NCBI GenBank assembly: GCA_018818835.1
Contig: JAHIRD010000092.1
Span: 1-64,000, forward strand
Source of the DNA: Pseudomonadota bacterium
Lineage (GTDB): Bacteria > Desulfobacterota > Desulfobacteria > Desulfobacterales > Desulfolunaceae
DNA length: 64,000 nt
Direction: 5' to 3'
Within the stretch, counting starts at the first letter, position 1; each line of letters opens with the position of its first letter. The position numbers and the translations under genes were made by a program. The notes under the pieces are model-generated. The model saw only the letters and a list, made by a program, of their open reading frames with translations, had not been told where the DNA came from and searched no databases. Shown in pieces: positions 17,303 through 27,435 of this stretch.

Positions 17303-19819
17303 TTAATTTTTATGAAACTCAAGGTAGCGGTATATATCGCTTTTTGCTGAATCCAGGTCTTTCATGGTGGCCATGTATTCGGACAGGCTGGGCAGCTTCC
17401 CGAGAACCGCAGTCATGGCGGCCAGTTCGGCTGAAGCCAGAAAGACATTGGCTTTATCGCCCATGCGGTTGGGAAAATTCCGGGTGGATGTGGACACCAC
17501 CGTGCAACCGGGTTTCACCCGGGCCTGATTGCCCATGCAAAGGGAGCAGCCAGGGATTTCTATCCGGGCGCCGGCCCGTCCGAATGTGCTGTAGACGCCT
17601 TCTTCCTTGAGTCTGTCAGCGTCCATACGGGTGGGAGGGACAACCCAAAGTTTAACGGGCAACTCTTTGCCATGGTGTTCAACAATGCGTGCTGCGGCAC
17701 GGAAATGACCGATGTTAGTCATACAGGATCCGATAAAGACTTCATCCACCGATGTCCCTGAGAGTTCCGACAGGAGTTTCACATCATCCGGGTCATTGGG
17801 GCATGCCAGGATGGGCTCGGTGATCTGGTCAAGATCAATCTCGATGATTTCGGCATAATCGCCATTGGGGTCTGCTTTGAGTAGTGTGGGTTTTTTGATC
17901 CATGCTTCCATGGCCGCAATGCGTCTTTCAAGGGTGGAGTCTGTGCGGTAGCCTTTATTCAAGAGGTCTTTTAAAAGGGCCACATTGGATTTGAGGTACT
18001 CGGAAACAGGCTCAATCCCCAGGTTGAATGTACAGGCTGCGGCAGACCGTTCGGCCGAGGCATCGGAAAATTCAAAGGCCTGCTCCACGGTGATGTTTTC
18101 CAGCCCTTCAATTTCCAGAATCCGTCCGGAAAAGATGTTCTTCTTTCCTTCCTTTGCAACGGTGAGGAGATTTTTCTGAATGGCAACATAGGGAATGGCG
18201 TTGACCAGGTCCCGGAGGGTGATACCCGGCTGAAGCGTTCCTTTGAACCGGACCAGAACCGATTCGGGCATATCCAGGGGCATGATGCCCATGGCAGCGG
18301 CAAAAGCCACCAGTCCTGACCCGGCAGGGAAGCTGATGCCAATGGGAAACCGTGTGTGTGAATCTCCTCCGGTGCCAACGGTATCGGGCAGGACCATGCG
18401 GTTCAGCCAGGGATGGATAACACCGTCACCGGGTTTGAGAACAACACCGCCTCGTTCACCAAAAAAGTCGGGCATGCTCTGGTGCATCTCGATGTCGATG
18501 CGACGAGGGTAGGCTGCCGTATGGCAGAAGGACTGCATGACAAGATCGGCTGAAAAATCCAGGCAGGCCAGCTCTTTGAGCTCGTCCCGGGTCATGGGGC
18601 CGGTGGTGTCCTGGGATCCCACTGTTTTCATGACAGGTTCACAGTACGCACCGGGTCTGACCCCGGAAAGGCCGCACGCCTGCCCGACCATTTTTTGTGC
18701 CAGGGTAAATCCTTTCCCCTTATCCCCAGGGGAAGGGGGCAGACGGAAAACCTCCGAGGGTTTAAGGCCAAGGGCTTCACGGGCCCTTTCGCTCAAGCTT
18801 CTGCCAATGATCAAGGGAATTCTTCCTCCGGCCTGGACTTCATCAAGGAGAACATCGGTTTTAAGGGTAAACGTTGAGACTGTCTGGCCGGTGGACTCGT
18901 TGACAATTGTTCCTTTGTAAGGGTAGATGGATATCAGGTCTCCCATGTGAATCTGACTGACATCACATTCAATGGGCAGGGAGCCAGCGTCTTCCAGGGT
19001 GTTAAAGAAAATCGGGGCGATTTTTCCACCCAGCACAATTCCTCCCTGTTTTTTATTGGGTACATGGGGGATGTCATAGCCCACATGCCAGAGAACCGAA
19101 TTGGTTGCGGACTTTCGAGATGAGCCTGTCCCCACAACATCACCTACGAAAACAATAGGATAACCTTTTTTCTTGAGTTCAATAATGGATTCTATGGGAT
19201 GTTCCATGCGGCTGATCAGCATGCTTTTTGCATGTAAGGGTATATCCGGCCTGCTCCACGCTTCAGATGCCGGAGAAAGATCATCGGTGTTGATTTCTCC
19301 ATCCACCTTGAACACGGTCATGGTGATTTTCTCCGGAAGTTTTTCCCGGCCTGTGAACCAGGTGGCTGAAGCCCAGTTATCCACCACTTTTTTTGCATGG
19401 GGGTTGTTTGAGTAGCGCTTGAAAATGTCCTGGAATGCATCGAAGACCAGAAGGGTGTTGGACAAGGCCTGGGCCGCCATGGGGGCGAGATCGTCCATGT
19501 CCAGAAAATTCACAAGGGGCCGGATGTTGTATCCTCCCAGCATGGTGCCAAGAAGCTGAATGGCGTAGGTTTTATCAATCAAGGGTGAGGCCATTTGGCC
19601 AAGAGCAATTTTTTCAAGGATATCTGCCTTGACAGCGGCTGCAGGATCCACTCCCGGCGGGACACGATTGACCAGAAGGTCTTTGATCAAGGCCTCATGG
19701 CCTGATGGGGGGCTGGCGATCAGGGCTGCCAGGGATTCGACCTGGGATTGAGTCAGGACCTGGGGGACAAGCCCCTGTGATTTTCTTTGTTCAACATGGT
19801 TCAAATAGTCGTTCAGCAT
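17303..19819 (-). CDS. acnB: Aconitate hydratase B (2-methylisocitrate dehydratase type)
   Basis: AcnB interconverts citrate and isocitrate in the TCA cycle, which complete-oxidising sulfate reducers use for acetyl-CoA. The 838-residue protein begins MLNDYLNHVEQRKSQG, aligning with the start of E. coli AcnB. AAGGGAG lies 9 nt upstream. In-frame ATGs further up lack such a site. Visible features are the N-terminal HEAT-like and swivel domains, DTVGTGGDSHTRFP for substrate binding, and the cluster cysteines in GSCMTNIGHFR and GCSLCMGNQARV. It stands alone, with a long hairpin after it. Confidence 0.96.
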   Translation of the reverse strand: MLNDYLNHVEQRKSQGLVPQVLTQSQVESLAALIASPPSGHEALIKDLLVNRVPPGVDPAAAVKADILEKIALGQMASPLIDKTYAIQLLGTMLGGYNIRPLVNFLDMDDLAPMAAQALSNTLLVFDAFQDIFKRYSNNPHAKKVVDNWASATWFTGREKLPEKITMTVFKVDGEINTDDLSPASEAWSRPDIPLHAKSMLISRMEHPIESIIELKKKGYPIVFVGDVVGTGSSRKSATNSVLWHVGYDIPHVPNKKQGGIVLGGKIAPIFFNTLEDAGSLPIECDVSQIHMGDLISIYPYKGTIVNESTGQTVSTFTLKTDVLLDEVQAGGRIPLIIGRSLSERAREALGLKPSEVFRLPPSPGDKGKGFTLAQKMVGQACGLSGVRPGAYCEPVMKTVGSQDTTGPMTRDELKELACLDFSADLVMQSFCHTAAYPRRIDIEMHQSMPDFFGERGGVVLKPGDGVIHPWLNRMVLPDTVGTGGDSHTRFPIGISFPAGSGLVAFAAAMGIMPLDMPESVLVRFKGTLQPGITLRDLVNAIPYVAIQKNLLTVAKEGKKNIFSGRILEIEGLENITVEQAFEFSDASAERSAAACTFNLGIEPVSEYLKSNVALLKDLLNKGYRTDSTLERRIAAMEAWIKKPTLLKADPNGDYAEIIEIDLDQITEPILACPNDPDDVKLLSELSGTSVDEVFIGSCMTNIGHFRAAARIVEHHGKELPVKLWVVPPTRMDADRLKEEGVYSTFGRAGARIEIPGCSLCMGNQARVKPGCTVVSTSTRNFPNRMGDKANVFLASAELAAMTAVLGKLPSLSEYMATMKDLDSAKSDIYRYLEFHKN

Positions 19820-20140
19820 GGGTGTCATCTCCCTTGGCTCATATGATGCAAAATTTTTATATTCCATGATGCTCAGTATCAAGGCTGCCCGGGTCAAACG
19901 TCAACGATGTGCTGGTCAAGCCGTGACAGGACTGTTCGGAGTCCCGGCAGATCAAAGAAAGCTTAAATGTCATGGGCTGATATGACACATGGGTGAATGT
20001 GCCAAAAAGAAATAAGAATAATAAAAAGAATCACTAAAATCAATATGAAGTTTTTACATTTGACCCACCCAGGCGCTTGGTGTATTGTGGCCGGGATTAT
20101 GGCTTAATAATATATGTAGACGTAGATTGAGGATAGAACA
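19820..20140. other. Divergent gap between acnB and the 20141 gene
   Basis: About 320 bp without a gene. It holds a promoter for the rightward gene at 20060-20088. I could not pick a convincing acnB promoter. In-frame ATGs at 19828 and 19867 extend acnB here but lack ribosome sites. Confidence 0.5.
20060..20088 (+). promoter_or_regulatory. Sigma-70 type promoter for the 20141 gene
   Basis: TTGACC (20060-20065), a 17-bp spacer, TATTGT (20083-20088). The start codon lies 52 nt downstream. Confidence 0.5.
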
Positions 20141-20533
20141 ATGGTAAGCGATCGTTTTAAAGAAATCTTTACAGAAGATGCCCTTGAACTTCTTTTTCCC
20201 GAAAGTCGATCAGATGAGTTTTTTGACGCGCTTTACGGGGATGCGGAAGAAGGGGCTTATGATATCAAGCTGGCCTATGTGTCCAGCAACGACGACATGT
20301 TGGAATTCGAGCTTCGACTGACCCAGCGGCCTGGGAAATGCCTGGCCTGCAACTTGACATATGGACTGCCTGAAGTCTTCAGCCGCCATCCTTTGATCAA
20401 TATCAAAGGACTTGCCAAAGACATCGAAAACCTGTCAGGAGGACATAAAATTTCAAGCTGGAAAATCGGTCATACCCGGGAAAAGTCACGGCAGCTTCAT
20501 ACGGTGCCCCTTATTTTCAGCCTGGAAGCATAA
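20141..20533 (+). CDS. Hypothetical protein
   Basis: This 130-residue protein begins MVSDRFKEIFTEDALELLFP and has a mixed alpha/beta composition, with one CLAC motif and a basic C terminus. I recall similar proteins in Desulfobacterales under a misleading 'pancreas/duodenum homeobox protein' label, but I cannot verify this here and see no homeodomain. GAGGAT lies about 7 nt before the ATG and a promoter lies upstream. It converges on the ykgJ-kinase unit with a 14-nt gap. Confidence 0.75.
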   Translation: MVSDRFKEIFTEDALELLFPESRSDEFFDALYGDAEEGAYDIKLAYVSSNDDMLEFELRLTQRPGKCLACNLTYGLPEVFSRHPLINIKGLAKDIENLSGGHKISSWKIGHTREKSRQLHTVPLIFSLEA

Positions 20534-20547
20534 GCATTCAAGCCCCT

Positions 20548-20934
20548 TTAGTCCTGGTCCTGCTTTAGGGGCACAACGCCCGGGCATTCCTCAAACACCT
20601 CCCGGGGATGGGTTTTGAAATAAGGCCAGAATGGAAAGGTCCGGCACTGTTCGGGCCTGACGGTGTATATACTGCACCTGTTTATTATAGAATCAAAAAA
20701 CACGCAGGCATAATTGTCCCCGCTCTTTAACTCCGTGATGGAATAGCGATAACTGATTTTTCGAAGGTAATTTTTTATAAAATCCTCACAGGTCAGATTC
20801 AGAAAATCCGAAATGCCTTGAATCTCTTCCCGGCTCACCCAGATGTTCCCACTTTCACCGTTGCAGCAGCGTCCCTTGCAGGTCTGACACGCGTCGGGGT
20901 GAAATCTGTAAGGGTAATTCATTGCGTGAGTCAT
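20548..20934 (-). CDS. YkgJ-family cysteine cluster protein
   Basis: This 128-residue protein has the CxxCxxxCC cluster (CQTCKGRCC) near residue 16 and later cysteines in ACVFFDS, RCSIY, QCRTFPFW and ECPG, matching the zinc/iron-chelating UPF0153 (CxxCxxCC) family. Its biochemical role is unsettled; metal binding or Fe-S handling is proposed. It begins 2 nt after the sensor-kinase stop codon, so the two are cotranscribed and probably coupled. Confidence 0.88.
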   Translation of the reverse strand: MTHAMNYPYRFHPDACQTCKGRCCNGESGNIWVSREEIQGISDFLNLTCEDFIKNYLRKISYRYSITELKSGDNYACVFFDSIINRCSIYTVRPEQCRTFPFWPYFKTHPREVFEECPGVVPLKQDQD

Positions 20935-20936
20935 GA

Positions 20937-23900
20937 TTATTTCAGTTTGCAGGCAAAATGATTGAGGATTTCACGGGCTTCATCGTAATTGTAACAGTTC
21001 ACTTCCTCTTCCAGGTGAACGAGAATATCTCCCATTTCACTATCTTCCAGAGAATCGCCGAAAAGAGTCTTTATTTTGTTGAAGCTTGTGTATGTTTCAA
21101 CGGGGTCTGATTCCACCAGATGGTCATCCAGGGTTTTAAGCAGAGAACTGATATTTACAACCTGTGCCTCCGGGCTACCTTTCGGCATTTTTTGCTTAAC
21201 GTTGTTTTTCGGGGTCACGGGCGTAATAGTCTGTCTGATGGATTGGAATACCTGGTTCATTTTGTCTTCAACGGTATTCAGGGCAATAAGGGCTTTGAAG
21301 GTATTCTCTTGAGTGCAGGCGTCTTCAAGGGCTGCGGCAGAAAGCTTTAGGTCATTGGCAGAGATATTGGCAGAGACACCTTTCAGTGAATGGGCTTCAA
21401 TGCGGGCTTTATCGTAATTTTTTGATTCGATCAGATTTCGGAACTGTTCGGTGAAGCCCTTGTAGTTTTCAATAAAGCGGTTCAAAACAGCATTGAACAC
21501 ATCCCAGGACCCGCCCAGACGGTCCAGCGCCTCACTGATATCCAGCCCGGGAAGAGAATAGGATGGGCCGTTTTTTTGTTTGTCCTGGAGGACAACAGAA
21601 AGATTTTTTAAATGGGAGACGTTTTTTCGTATGGCGGAAAAAAGTTGATCTTTGTCAATGGGTTTGGGGATATAGTCGTCCATTCCTGCATTAAGGCAGC
21701 GTTCCTTGTCCCCGTACATGGCGTGGGCGGTCATGGCGATAATGGGCAGATCCACCAGCAAAAGTTCATCGCGGATGACACGTGTGGCATCTATGCCGTC
21801 CATGATGGGCATCTGCACATCCATGAGCACGGCATCAAAGTGCGATTCTTTCAGTTTTTGGATGGCCTCTTCACCGTTTTCAGCACGATCCACGGAAATT
21901 CCGGCCGTGGTCAGGATCTCCATGGCCACCATTTGGTTGATGGGATTGTCCTCCACCAGAAGAATTCGGGTGTTGGGGAAATCATCGGGAAAAACTTTGG
22001 TCGGGCGAATTTTCTCCGGACGGTTCAGGGTATAGCCGAAGATTTCCATGATGGTGTCAAACAGGACAGACTGCTTGATGGGCTTTAAGAGAAAACTTTC
22101 AAGGCCAATGTCCTTGGCTCTTTGGAGCTCAGTATCTCGACCATAGGCACTGATCATGATAATGGGAGGGGAAGCATGCCTGGGATTTTCCTTGATGGCA
22201 CGGGCAGTGTCGATGCCGTCCATACCGGGAATTTTCAAGTCCATCAGGATTAATCCAAAGGGGTGACGGCTGTCAATGGCCTTGTCATATTTTTCAATGG
22301 CCATCTGGGAATTGGATGACACATGGGTCTGGAAGCCGAAAGAATCCAGAAACCGTTTGAGGACAATGGCTGTGGAAAGATTGTCTTCCACGATCAGGGC
22401 CCGTGTCCCTTTCAGGGTCGGAGGTAGTTCGATGTCCTTAATTTTTTCGGAAAGGCCCGTTTTGAAGATCGCTGTGAAGAAGAATGTGCTTCCCTTGCCC
22501 TGGAAACTGTTGACCCAGATGTCCCCATCCATCAACTCCACGATGTTCTTGCAAATGGCAAGGCCAAGGCCTGTCCCTCCGAAGCGCCGGGTCATGGAAT
22601 CATCGCCTTGTTCAAAGGCATCAAACAGGGTGCTCAAGGATTCTTCGGGAATGCCGATGCCCGTGTCTTTAATGCTGAACAGAAGTTTGGCTGATGCGGC
22701 ATTTTTGGAAAGGTTTTTCACGGTCAGACAGATTTCACCCGAACTCGTGAATTTAAAGGCGTTGCTGAGCAGGTTGGCAAGGATCTGTCGAAGACGCAAG
22801 GGGTCACTGATTAATTCTTTGGGGACATCGGAGTCAATGTCCACGATCAGCTCAATGTCCTTGGATATACATTTTTCCAGAAAAAGATCTGTCACCGCAT
22901 CGATGAGTTCGTGAAGATAAAAAGGGATATATTCAAAATCAAGTTTGCCTGCATCCATTTTGGAAAAATCAAGGATGTCGTTGATCAACTGGAGCAGGGA
23001 TTTGGATGATGACCGGACCACGGACAGATATTCACTCTGTTTTCTGCTCAGATCCGTACTCATGATCAAATCGCTCATGCCGATGATGGCGTTCATGGGG
23101 GTCCGGATTTCATGGCTCATGTTGGCCAGGAAGGTACTTTTGGCTTCGTTGGCGGCCTGGGCCTCCTTGGCAGCCGTTTCAGCCGTTTGCATGGCGTATT
23201 CAAGATCCTTGTTCATTTTTTCAAGATTCTTGTTGGCCTCTTCCAGCTGGTAGGTTCTTTCCTTGACGATTTCCTCCAGGTGGGCGCGGTGGCGTATCAG
23301 TTCTTTGTTTTGGCGGTTGATTTTCGCTTCGGCTTTTTTCTGGTCCGTGATATTGGTGATAATGGAAAGAATCCCCGCCTTGCCATTGATGGAAATGGGG
23401 GTGTCTGAAATGATGACATTGATGATTTCACCCGTGCCCCGCAAAAGTTCCGCTTCGTACTGGCAGGGGATGTCACCACCTGAAAGGTACTCCTTGTACC
23501 TTTTCTTGATCAGACGTTTTCCCATCATGGAATTGGGAAAAAAATCCATCATTTTTTTATTGTAGAATTCCTCTTCCGAGAATCCGCTGATTTTAATGAT
23601 GGCCTTATTGGCATACACGGGTTGGTCGAAAACCCTGACCACAATGCCATCATTGGCATTTTCAACCAGGGTCTTGTATTTTTCATCGGATTCCCTCAAG
23701 GCAACCAGTGCCCTGTTTTTTTCCTCCAGGATATGTTTAAATTTTTCGCCGATACCAAAGGACAGAATCAGGACCATAAGGCATGATCCAATCTGGATGC
23801 CCCAGACGGAAATGAAACTGCATTCCAAAAATCCAAAGGTTCTCAGGGCCGAGAAAAGACTTCCGAAAATAAAGACAGACCAGGCAACCAGATACATTTT

Positions 23901-24944
23901 TGCGCTGGGGGCCCGTTTTATGAACAGGATTATTCCGCTGGTAAGGAGAGCCAGGATACAGATGGATATATAGAAGGTTGTGATCTGAACCATGATGTAG
24001 TATTCGATAATGAATACAGCAGCAAGAAGGACGATAAGGCCCAGATACAGGTAATGGAGCACACTGTCTGTTCTGATATTTTCATATTTTGTGTTCAGAA
24101 AGGCACGGGTGAACTGGATGCCGAATATCCCGGCGGAGATAATGAAAAGCAGGTAGGATGCATTGGCAAAACGGGGGCTTTGGGGCCATAAAATCTGGAA
24201 TCCGATCCCTGAGTGGGACAAGGTATGCAGGGTGATTGCGATGGTAAACAGCATCAGATACAGGTGGCTGATCTCACGGGTGGAAAAATAAATGAAGATA
24301 TTGTAAAAGGCCATGGCCAGCATGATGCCGTAGAACATCCACTGGGGAGGGAGGACTGCGGAGACTTCTTTGCTGAATTCCTTGGGTGACCAGGCTGTCA
24401 TCGGGGTTGAAAGGGAACCCTTGGATCTGACTTTTAAATAATAATCATGTGAGCCCGGGGGCGTTTTGACCGGGAAAATGATATTTTGGTAGTTGACCGG
24501 CCATGTGTCAAAGGGCCTCTGGTCACCGGCTTTTAAAACTGAAAAGGACAGATTGTCCTGGGATTGTGTTGTTGTGGACGAATAGAAATCAACCTCGTCG
24601 ATGATGGGATAGCTGAATTCCAAAAGCCATTCCACGTCATGATCCAGGGGGTTGACCACGGTGAATGTCAGCCAGAGTGGATAACGGGAAAAACCAAAGG
24701 ACGGACGTTCTCGGTCAACGGGCTTGAATCTGGGGGCTTCTTCTGTGAGGCTAAGGATATCCAGACGGTCTTCTTTATCCTGATAATAGGACAGACATGG
24801 TCCTATGATTTTTTTTGAGAATGTATTATCAATGACAAGGGGATCGGAACCAAAGGAAGGGGTGCTGTATAGAAACAAGGTTGCCGGGAGAAGACAGCTA
24901 ATAAAAAAAACAGCAATAGCCCGGAGACGTTGAATAACAGTCAT
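20937..24944 (-). CDS. Hybrid sensor histidine kinase (7TM-DISM, PAS, HisKA, HATPase, 2x REC, HPt)
   Basis: This 1335-residue membrane kinase has a signal peptide and an extracytoplasmic 7TMR-DISMED2-like sensor over about residues 35-185. A 7TM-DISM block follows over about 195-400, then a PAS domain (about 415-540) and a coiled coil. HisKA ([16 protein letters not shown], His near 625) and HATPase with N/G boxes ([18 protein letters not shown]) come next. Two receiver domains follow ([13 protein letters not shown] and [13 protein letters not shown]) and a C-terminal HPt domain ([15 protein letters not shown]). It can therefore carry out a full intramolecular phosphorelay. No DNA-binding or other output domain and no response regulator gene is adjacent. 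DISMED2 domains are thought to bind carbohydrate-like ligands; the signal is unknown. Confidence 0.93.
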   Translation of the reverse strand: MTVIQRLRAIAVFFISCLLPATLFLYSTPSFGSDPLVIDNTFSKKIIGPCLSYYQDKEDRLDILSLTEEAPRFKPVDRERPSFGFSRYPLWLTFTVVNPLDHDVEWLLEFSYPIIDEVDFYSSTTTQSQDNLSFSVLKAGDQRPFDTWPVNYQNIIFPVKTPPGSHDYYLKVRSKGSLSTPMTAWSPKEFSKEVSAVLPPQWMFYGIMLAMAFYNIFIYFSTREISHLYLMLFTIAITLHTLSHSGIGFQILWPQSPRFANASYLLFIISAGIFGIQFTRAFLNTKYENIRTDSVLHYLYLGLIVLLAAVFIIEYYIMVQITTFYISICILALLTSGIILFIKRAPSAKMYLVAWSVFIFGSLFSALRTFGFLECSFISVWGIQIGSCLMVLILSFGIGEKFKHILEEKNRALVALRESDEKYKTLVENANDGIVVRVFDQPVYANKAIIKISGFSEEEFYNKKMMDFFPNSMMGKRLIKKRYKEYLSGGDIPCQYEAELLRGTGEIINVIISDTPISINGKAGILSIITNITDQKKAEAKINRQNKELIRHRAHLEEIVKERTYQLEEANKNLEKMNKDLEYAMQTAETAAKEAQAANEAKSTFLANMSHEIRTPMNAIIGMSDLIMSTDLSRKQSEYLSVVRSSSKSLLQLINDILDFSKMDAGKLDFEYIPFYLHELIDAVTDLFLEKCISKDIELIVDIDSDVPKELISDPLRLRQILANLLSNAFKFTSSGEICLTVKNLSKNAASAKLLFSIKDTGIGIPEESLSTLFDAFEQGDDSMTRRFGGTGLGLAICKNIVELMDGDIWVNSFQGKGSTFFFTAIFKTGLSEKIKDIELPPTLKGTRALIVEDNLSTAIVLKRFLDSFGFQTHVSSNSQMAIEKYDKAIDSRHPFGLILMDLKIPGMDGIDTARAIKENPRHASPPIIMISAYGRDTELQRAKDIGLESFLLKPIKQSVLFDTIMEIFGYTLNRPEKIRPTKVFPDDFPNTRILLVEDNPINQMVAMEILTTAGISVDRAENGEEAIQKLKESHFDAVLMDVQMPIMDGIDATRVIRDELLLVDLPIIAMTAHAMYGDKERCLNAGMDDYIPKPIDKDQLFSAIRKNVSHLKNLSVVLQDKQKNGPSYSLPGLDISEALDRLGGSWDVFNAVLNRFIENYKGFTEQFRNLIESKNYDKARIEAHSLKGVSANISANDLKLSAAALEDACTQENTFKALIALNTVEDKMNQVFQSIRQTITPVTPKNNVKQKMPKGSPEAQVVNISSLLKTLDDHLVESDPVETYTSFNKIKTLFGDSLEDSEMGDILVHLEEEVNCYNYDEAREILNHFACKLK

Positions 24945-25349
24945 GAAATACCCTTCAAAAGGTTTAAAAAACGATCAGATGTTTAATGATTGAACATTTC
25001 GACAATAATGGATAGTGTTTGGAGTGTCAAGGGCAAACATCGCCTTGTATTATTTGACAGTTAGAAGGCTTTTTTAAAGGGCTTAACATAACTTTAATTT
25101 ATGGAGATATGTTCATAGATTGTACAAAAACAAACATATTTTGAACGGTTTTTCAGATTATTACAGAGGAATATCGTCCAATCTATGAAAAAACATAATG
25201 AAAAGAGGATTGTCACCCATAGACGAACGAACGGTATATTATTTGCTGGTATCATAAGCGAAACGGGGCCCGGATAAGAAATTGTGGCTGGATGAGATGA
25301 TCGTCGTTGTGGCCGGGCCATGGACTTGTATCACCCGAGGGGGAATGTT
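24945..25349. other. Divergent AT-rich gap between kinase and acyltransferase
   Basis: About 400 bp. I see no credible gene, RNA or repeat. It must hold promoters for both flanking genes, but no box pair stands out. Confidence 0.5.
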
Positions 25350-26246
25350 ATGTTATCATTTTTACCTGGACCTGTAAGAGGCGTTCTTGCTTTTTTGCTT
25401 TATATCGCCAATACAGCGTTTTGGATCGGACCATTGGTGCTTTTTTCCATTTTAAAATTAATCATCCCCTTTCAATTCTGGCAGTATCTGTCACGAATCA
25501 TCATCGATTTTATTGCGACCTGTTGGGTGGATTTCAACAGCTTTAATCTCTGGCTGCTTCAAAGGATTCGCATCGAGGCCCGCGGATTGGAGGCCCTGGG
25601 CAAGGATATGTGGTATATCGTCGTGTCCAATCATCAATCCTGGGTGGATATTTTGATTCTTCAGAAATTGTTTCTCCGTAAAATCCCCTTTTTGAAATTT
25701 TTCCTGAAACAGGAACTGATTTGGGTTCCCCTGATGGGAGTCGCCTGGTGGGCTCTGGATTTCCCTTTTATGAAACGTTATTCAAGCAGCTTTCTTGAAA
25801 AGAACCCCCATCTTCGCGGAAAGGATATTGAAATCACACGGAAGGCCTGCGAAAAATTCAAGACCATCCCCGTATCCATTGTTAATTTCATGGAAGGCAC
25901 CCGATACACCCCTGAAAAACATCTGCGTCAGCAGTCACCGTTTTCCCATCTCCTGAAACCCAAGGCCGGTGGCATAGCCTTTATCCTGGGCTCCATGGGT
26001 GATATGGTCACAGGGATCGTTAACGTGACCATCGCTTACCCCGAAGGGGCGAAATCCTTCTGGCAATTTCTCTGCGGCCAGGTCCGCCAGGTTAAGGTCA
26101 ATGTGGAATTGATTCCCGTCAGTGAGGATATCATTGGAAACTACTTTGAAGATGAAGGGTTTCGGGAACGTTTTCAGGCCTGGGTGAATAGGCTTTGGGG
26201 TAATAAGGATAAGCAGCTTAGGGAAATGATATCCCAGGAAAATTGA
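25350..26246 (+). CDS. Lysophospholipid/1-acylglycerol-3-phosphate acyltransferase family protein
   Basis: This 298-residue PlsC-like membrane enzyme has N-terminal hydrophobic segments, then the NHQSWVD (HX4D) catalytic motif near residue 95 and the FMEGTRYT substrate motif near 185. Length and the KPKAGG segment resemble the YihG-type branch, which acylates lysophosphatidate or related lipids. GAGGGGG lies 6 nt before this ATG; an in-frame ATG 30 nt upstream lacks a site. Its TGA stop codon forms the first bases of a repeat element. Substrate specificity cannot be told from sequence. Confidence 0.88.
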   Translation: MLSFLPGPVRGVLAFLLYIANTAFWIGPLVLFSILKLIIPFQFWQYLSRIIIDFIATCWVDFNSFNLWLLQRIRIEARGLEALGKDMWYIVVSNHQSWVDILILQKLFLRKIPFLKFFLKQELIWVPLMGVAWWALDFPFMKRYSSSFLEKNPHLRGKDIEITRKACEKFKTIPVSIVNFMEGTRYTPEKHLRQQSPFSHLLKPKAGGIAFILGSMGDMVTGIVNVTIAYPEGAKSFWQFLCGQVRQVKVNVELIPVSEDIIGNYFEDEGFRERFQAWVNRLWGNKDKQLREMISQEN

Positions 26247-26340
26247 TGGCGTCATAAAACGTACCTTCTGCTGCGTTAACGTGTTTGGTCATTCATTCGA
26301 CACGCTCTATGGGCAGGCCCCTGTGCCTGCCCTATTGGCA
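26245..26340. repeat. Terminal-inverted-repeat element, divergent copy 3
   Basis: It starts GATGGCGTCATAAAACGTAC inside the TGA stop of the acyltransferase. TGCGTTAACGTGTTTGGTC and ATTCGACACGC follow, corresponding to GCGTTATAGTGTTTGGCCGG and GTTCGACATACGC in copy 1. The right end is not clear; a GGGCAGGC/GCCTGCCC hairpin sits at 26312-26334. Confidence 0.55.
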
Positions 26341-26416
26341 ATACAACACCATTCAAATCCTTCAAATTTTATCCATGTGCAAACAGGGTCAAGGGAATCA
26401 AATCCGTCTTTCTGAA

Positions 26417-26445
26417 TTGACTCCACACGACGGTTCAGTTATTAT
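26417..26445 (+). promoter_or_regulatory. Sigma-70 type promoter for the 26597 gene
   Basis: TTGACT (26417-26422), 17 bp, TATTAT (26440-26445). This gives a leader of about 145 nt before the 26597 start codon. Confidence 0.6.
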
Positions 26446-26596
26446 TAATGCATAAATTTGCCTGTTCGGCACCATGAACTCCACGTGGACAGACACCCGT
26501 TTAAATTTTTGTATGTTTCAAATCACGCATGAATCACGTGAGACCTTAGCCTCGTATCCAAAAAAAGCATTCCTTTAACCACATTCCGGGGGCCAG

Positions 26597-27190
26597 ATGG
26601 ATATTGATCTTGATGATCTTAAACGAAAATATAAAAAGAAAACCCGTGCGGATATTCTGGACCTCAGTCAGTTGCAGGTCATGGTACCTCTCCTGATCCG
26701 GGAAATCTGTCGCCTTGAGGCTGAGTTGAGTCAAGCCACCAAATATATAAAAAATCTGGAGTTAAAAAGACCTCCCAATGAAAAAAAAGGCCGATCAGGA
26801 CGTGCGGAATGGGTCGTTGCCTATGATATGAAGAAAGGCAGGTTGAAAATTAAACTCAAGGGAATCTATGATCATAAAAGCGCAAAAATGGCTTCCAATG
26901 CAGTTATAGCCATTCTTCCCAATGTTGAGAAAGGATTTGATGTCATCAATGATATCCGGGAACTTTCCGCCATCACGGACATGAGGACCGTCTTTCATCT
27001 GCGGAAAGTCCGGTATCTTCTGGTTCAGGCCGGTGTGAACCGGACGGTCAGGGTGGCTGAAAACAAAGAATCAGCCCTGTCCTTATTGTTCGAGAAATAT
27101 TTCAAGCAGGGGCCTGACATGATGGTGGCCGAATCAATGGAAGATGCAGAAAGCGCACTCGACAACCAGGGAAAATTTCTTAATGTATAG
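26597..27190 (+). CDS. Hypothetical protein with N-terminal coiled coil and STAS-like C-terminal segment
   Basis: This 197-residue protein has a basic helical N terminus (KRKYKKKTRADILDL, then LIREICRLEAELSQATKYI, likely coiled coil). The C-terminal half, KGIYDHKSAKMASNAVIAIL onward, has an alternating strand/helix pattern reminiscent of SpoIIAA/STAS-like domains. I do not recognise a named family and the STAS resemblance is only impression. A GGGGG ribosome site precedes the ATG and a good promoter lies upstream, so it appears monocistronic. Confidence 0.75.
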   Translation: MDIDLDDLKRKYKKKTRADILDLSQLQVMVPLLIREICRLEAELSQATKYIKNLELKRPPNEKKGRSGRAEWVVAYDMKKGRLKIKLKGIYDHKSAKMASNAVIAILPNVEKGFDVINDIRELSAITDMRTVFHLRKVRYLLVQAGVNRTVRVAENKESALSLLFEKYFKQGPDMMVAESMEDAESALDNQGKFLNV

Positions 27191-27312
27191 AAATGCTGTC
27201 TTGGATTTTGGTATAAATTTCTATGTGATTTTTGTGCCTCTGTGAGCCCCTTGTGTCAGGATAGTTGTTGCATGCTTTAAAAAACAGAAATCAAAAGTTG
27301 AGCAGGTGGTAC

Positions 27313-27400
27313 ATGTCCGTGTTCGTCCCTGTTAGTCCGTGTTTGTCCAGGCTATTTCTTCGTGGACGGACACGGACGAGCACGGACTGACAGGGACATT
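27313..27400. repeat. Inverted GTCCGTG repeat tract
   Basis: The left arm (27313-27349) is built from GTCCGTG/GTCCCTG words; the right arm (27371-27400) carries their complements (GGACGGACACGGACGAGCAC). Both arms meet around GGCTATTTCTTCG. The words are the same as those in the tandem array at 1-435. It lies between the 26597 gene and the converging moaA. Confidence 0.75.
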
Positions 27401-27435
27401 GAAACCCCGAGAACGCATACGAAAAATGGGACCTG

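Noticed and set aside
25094-25321. 75-codon minus-strand frame between kinase and acyltransferase
   Set aside because: Lies in the divergent promoter region with no ribosome site.
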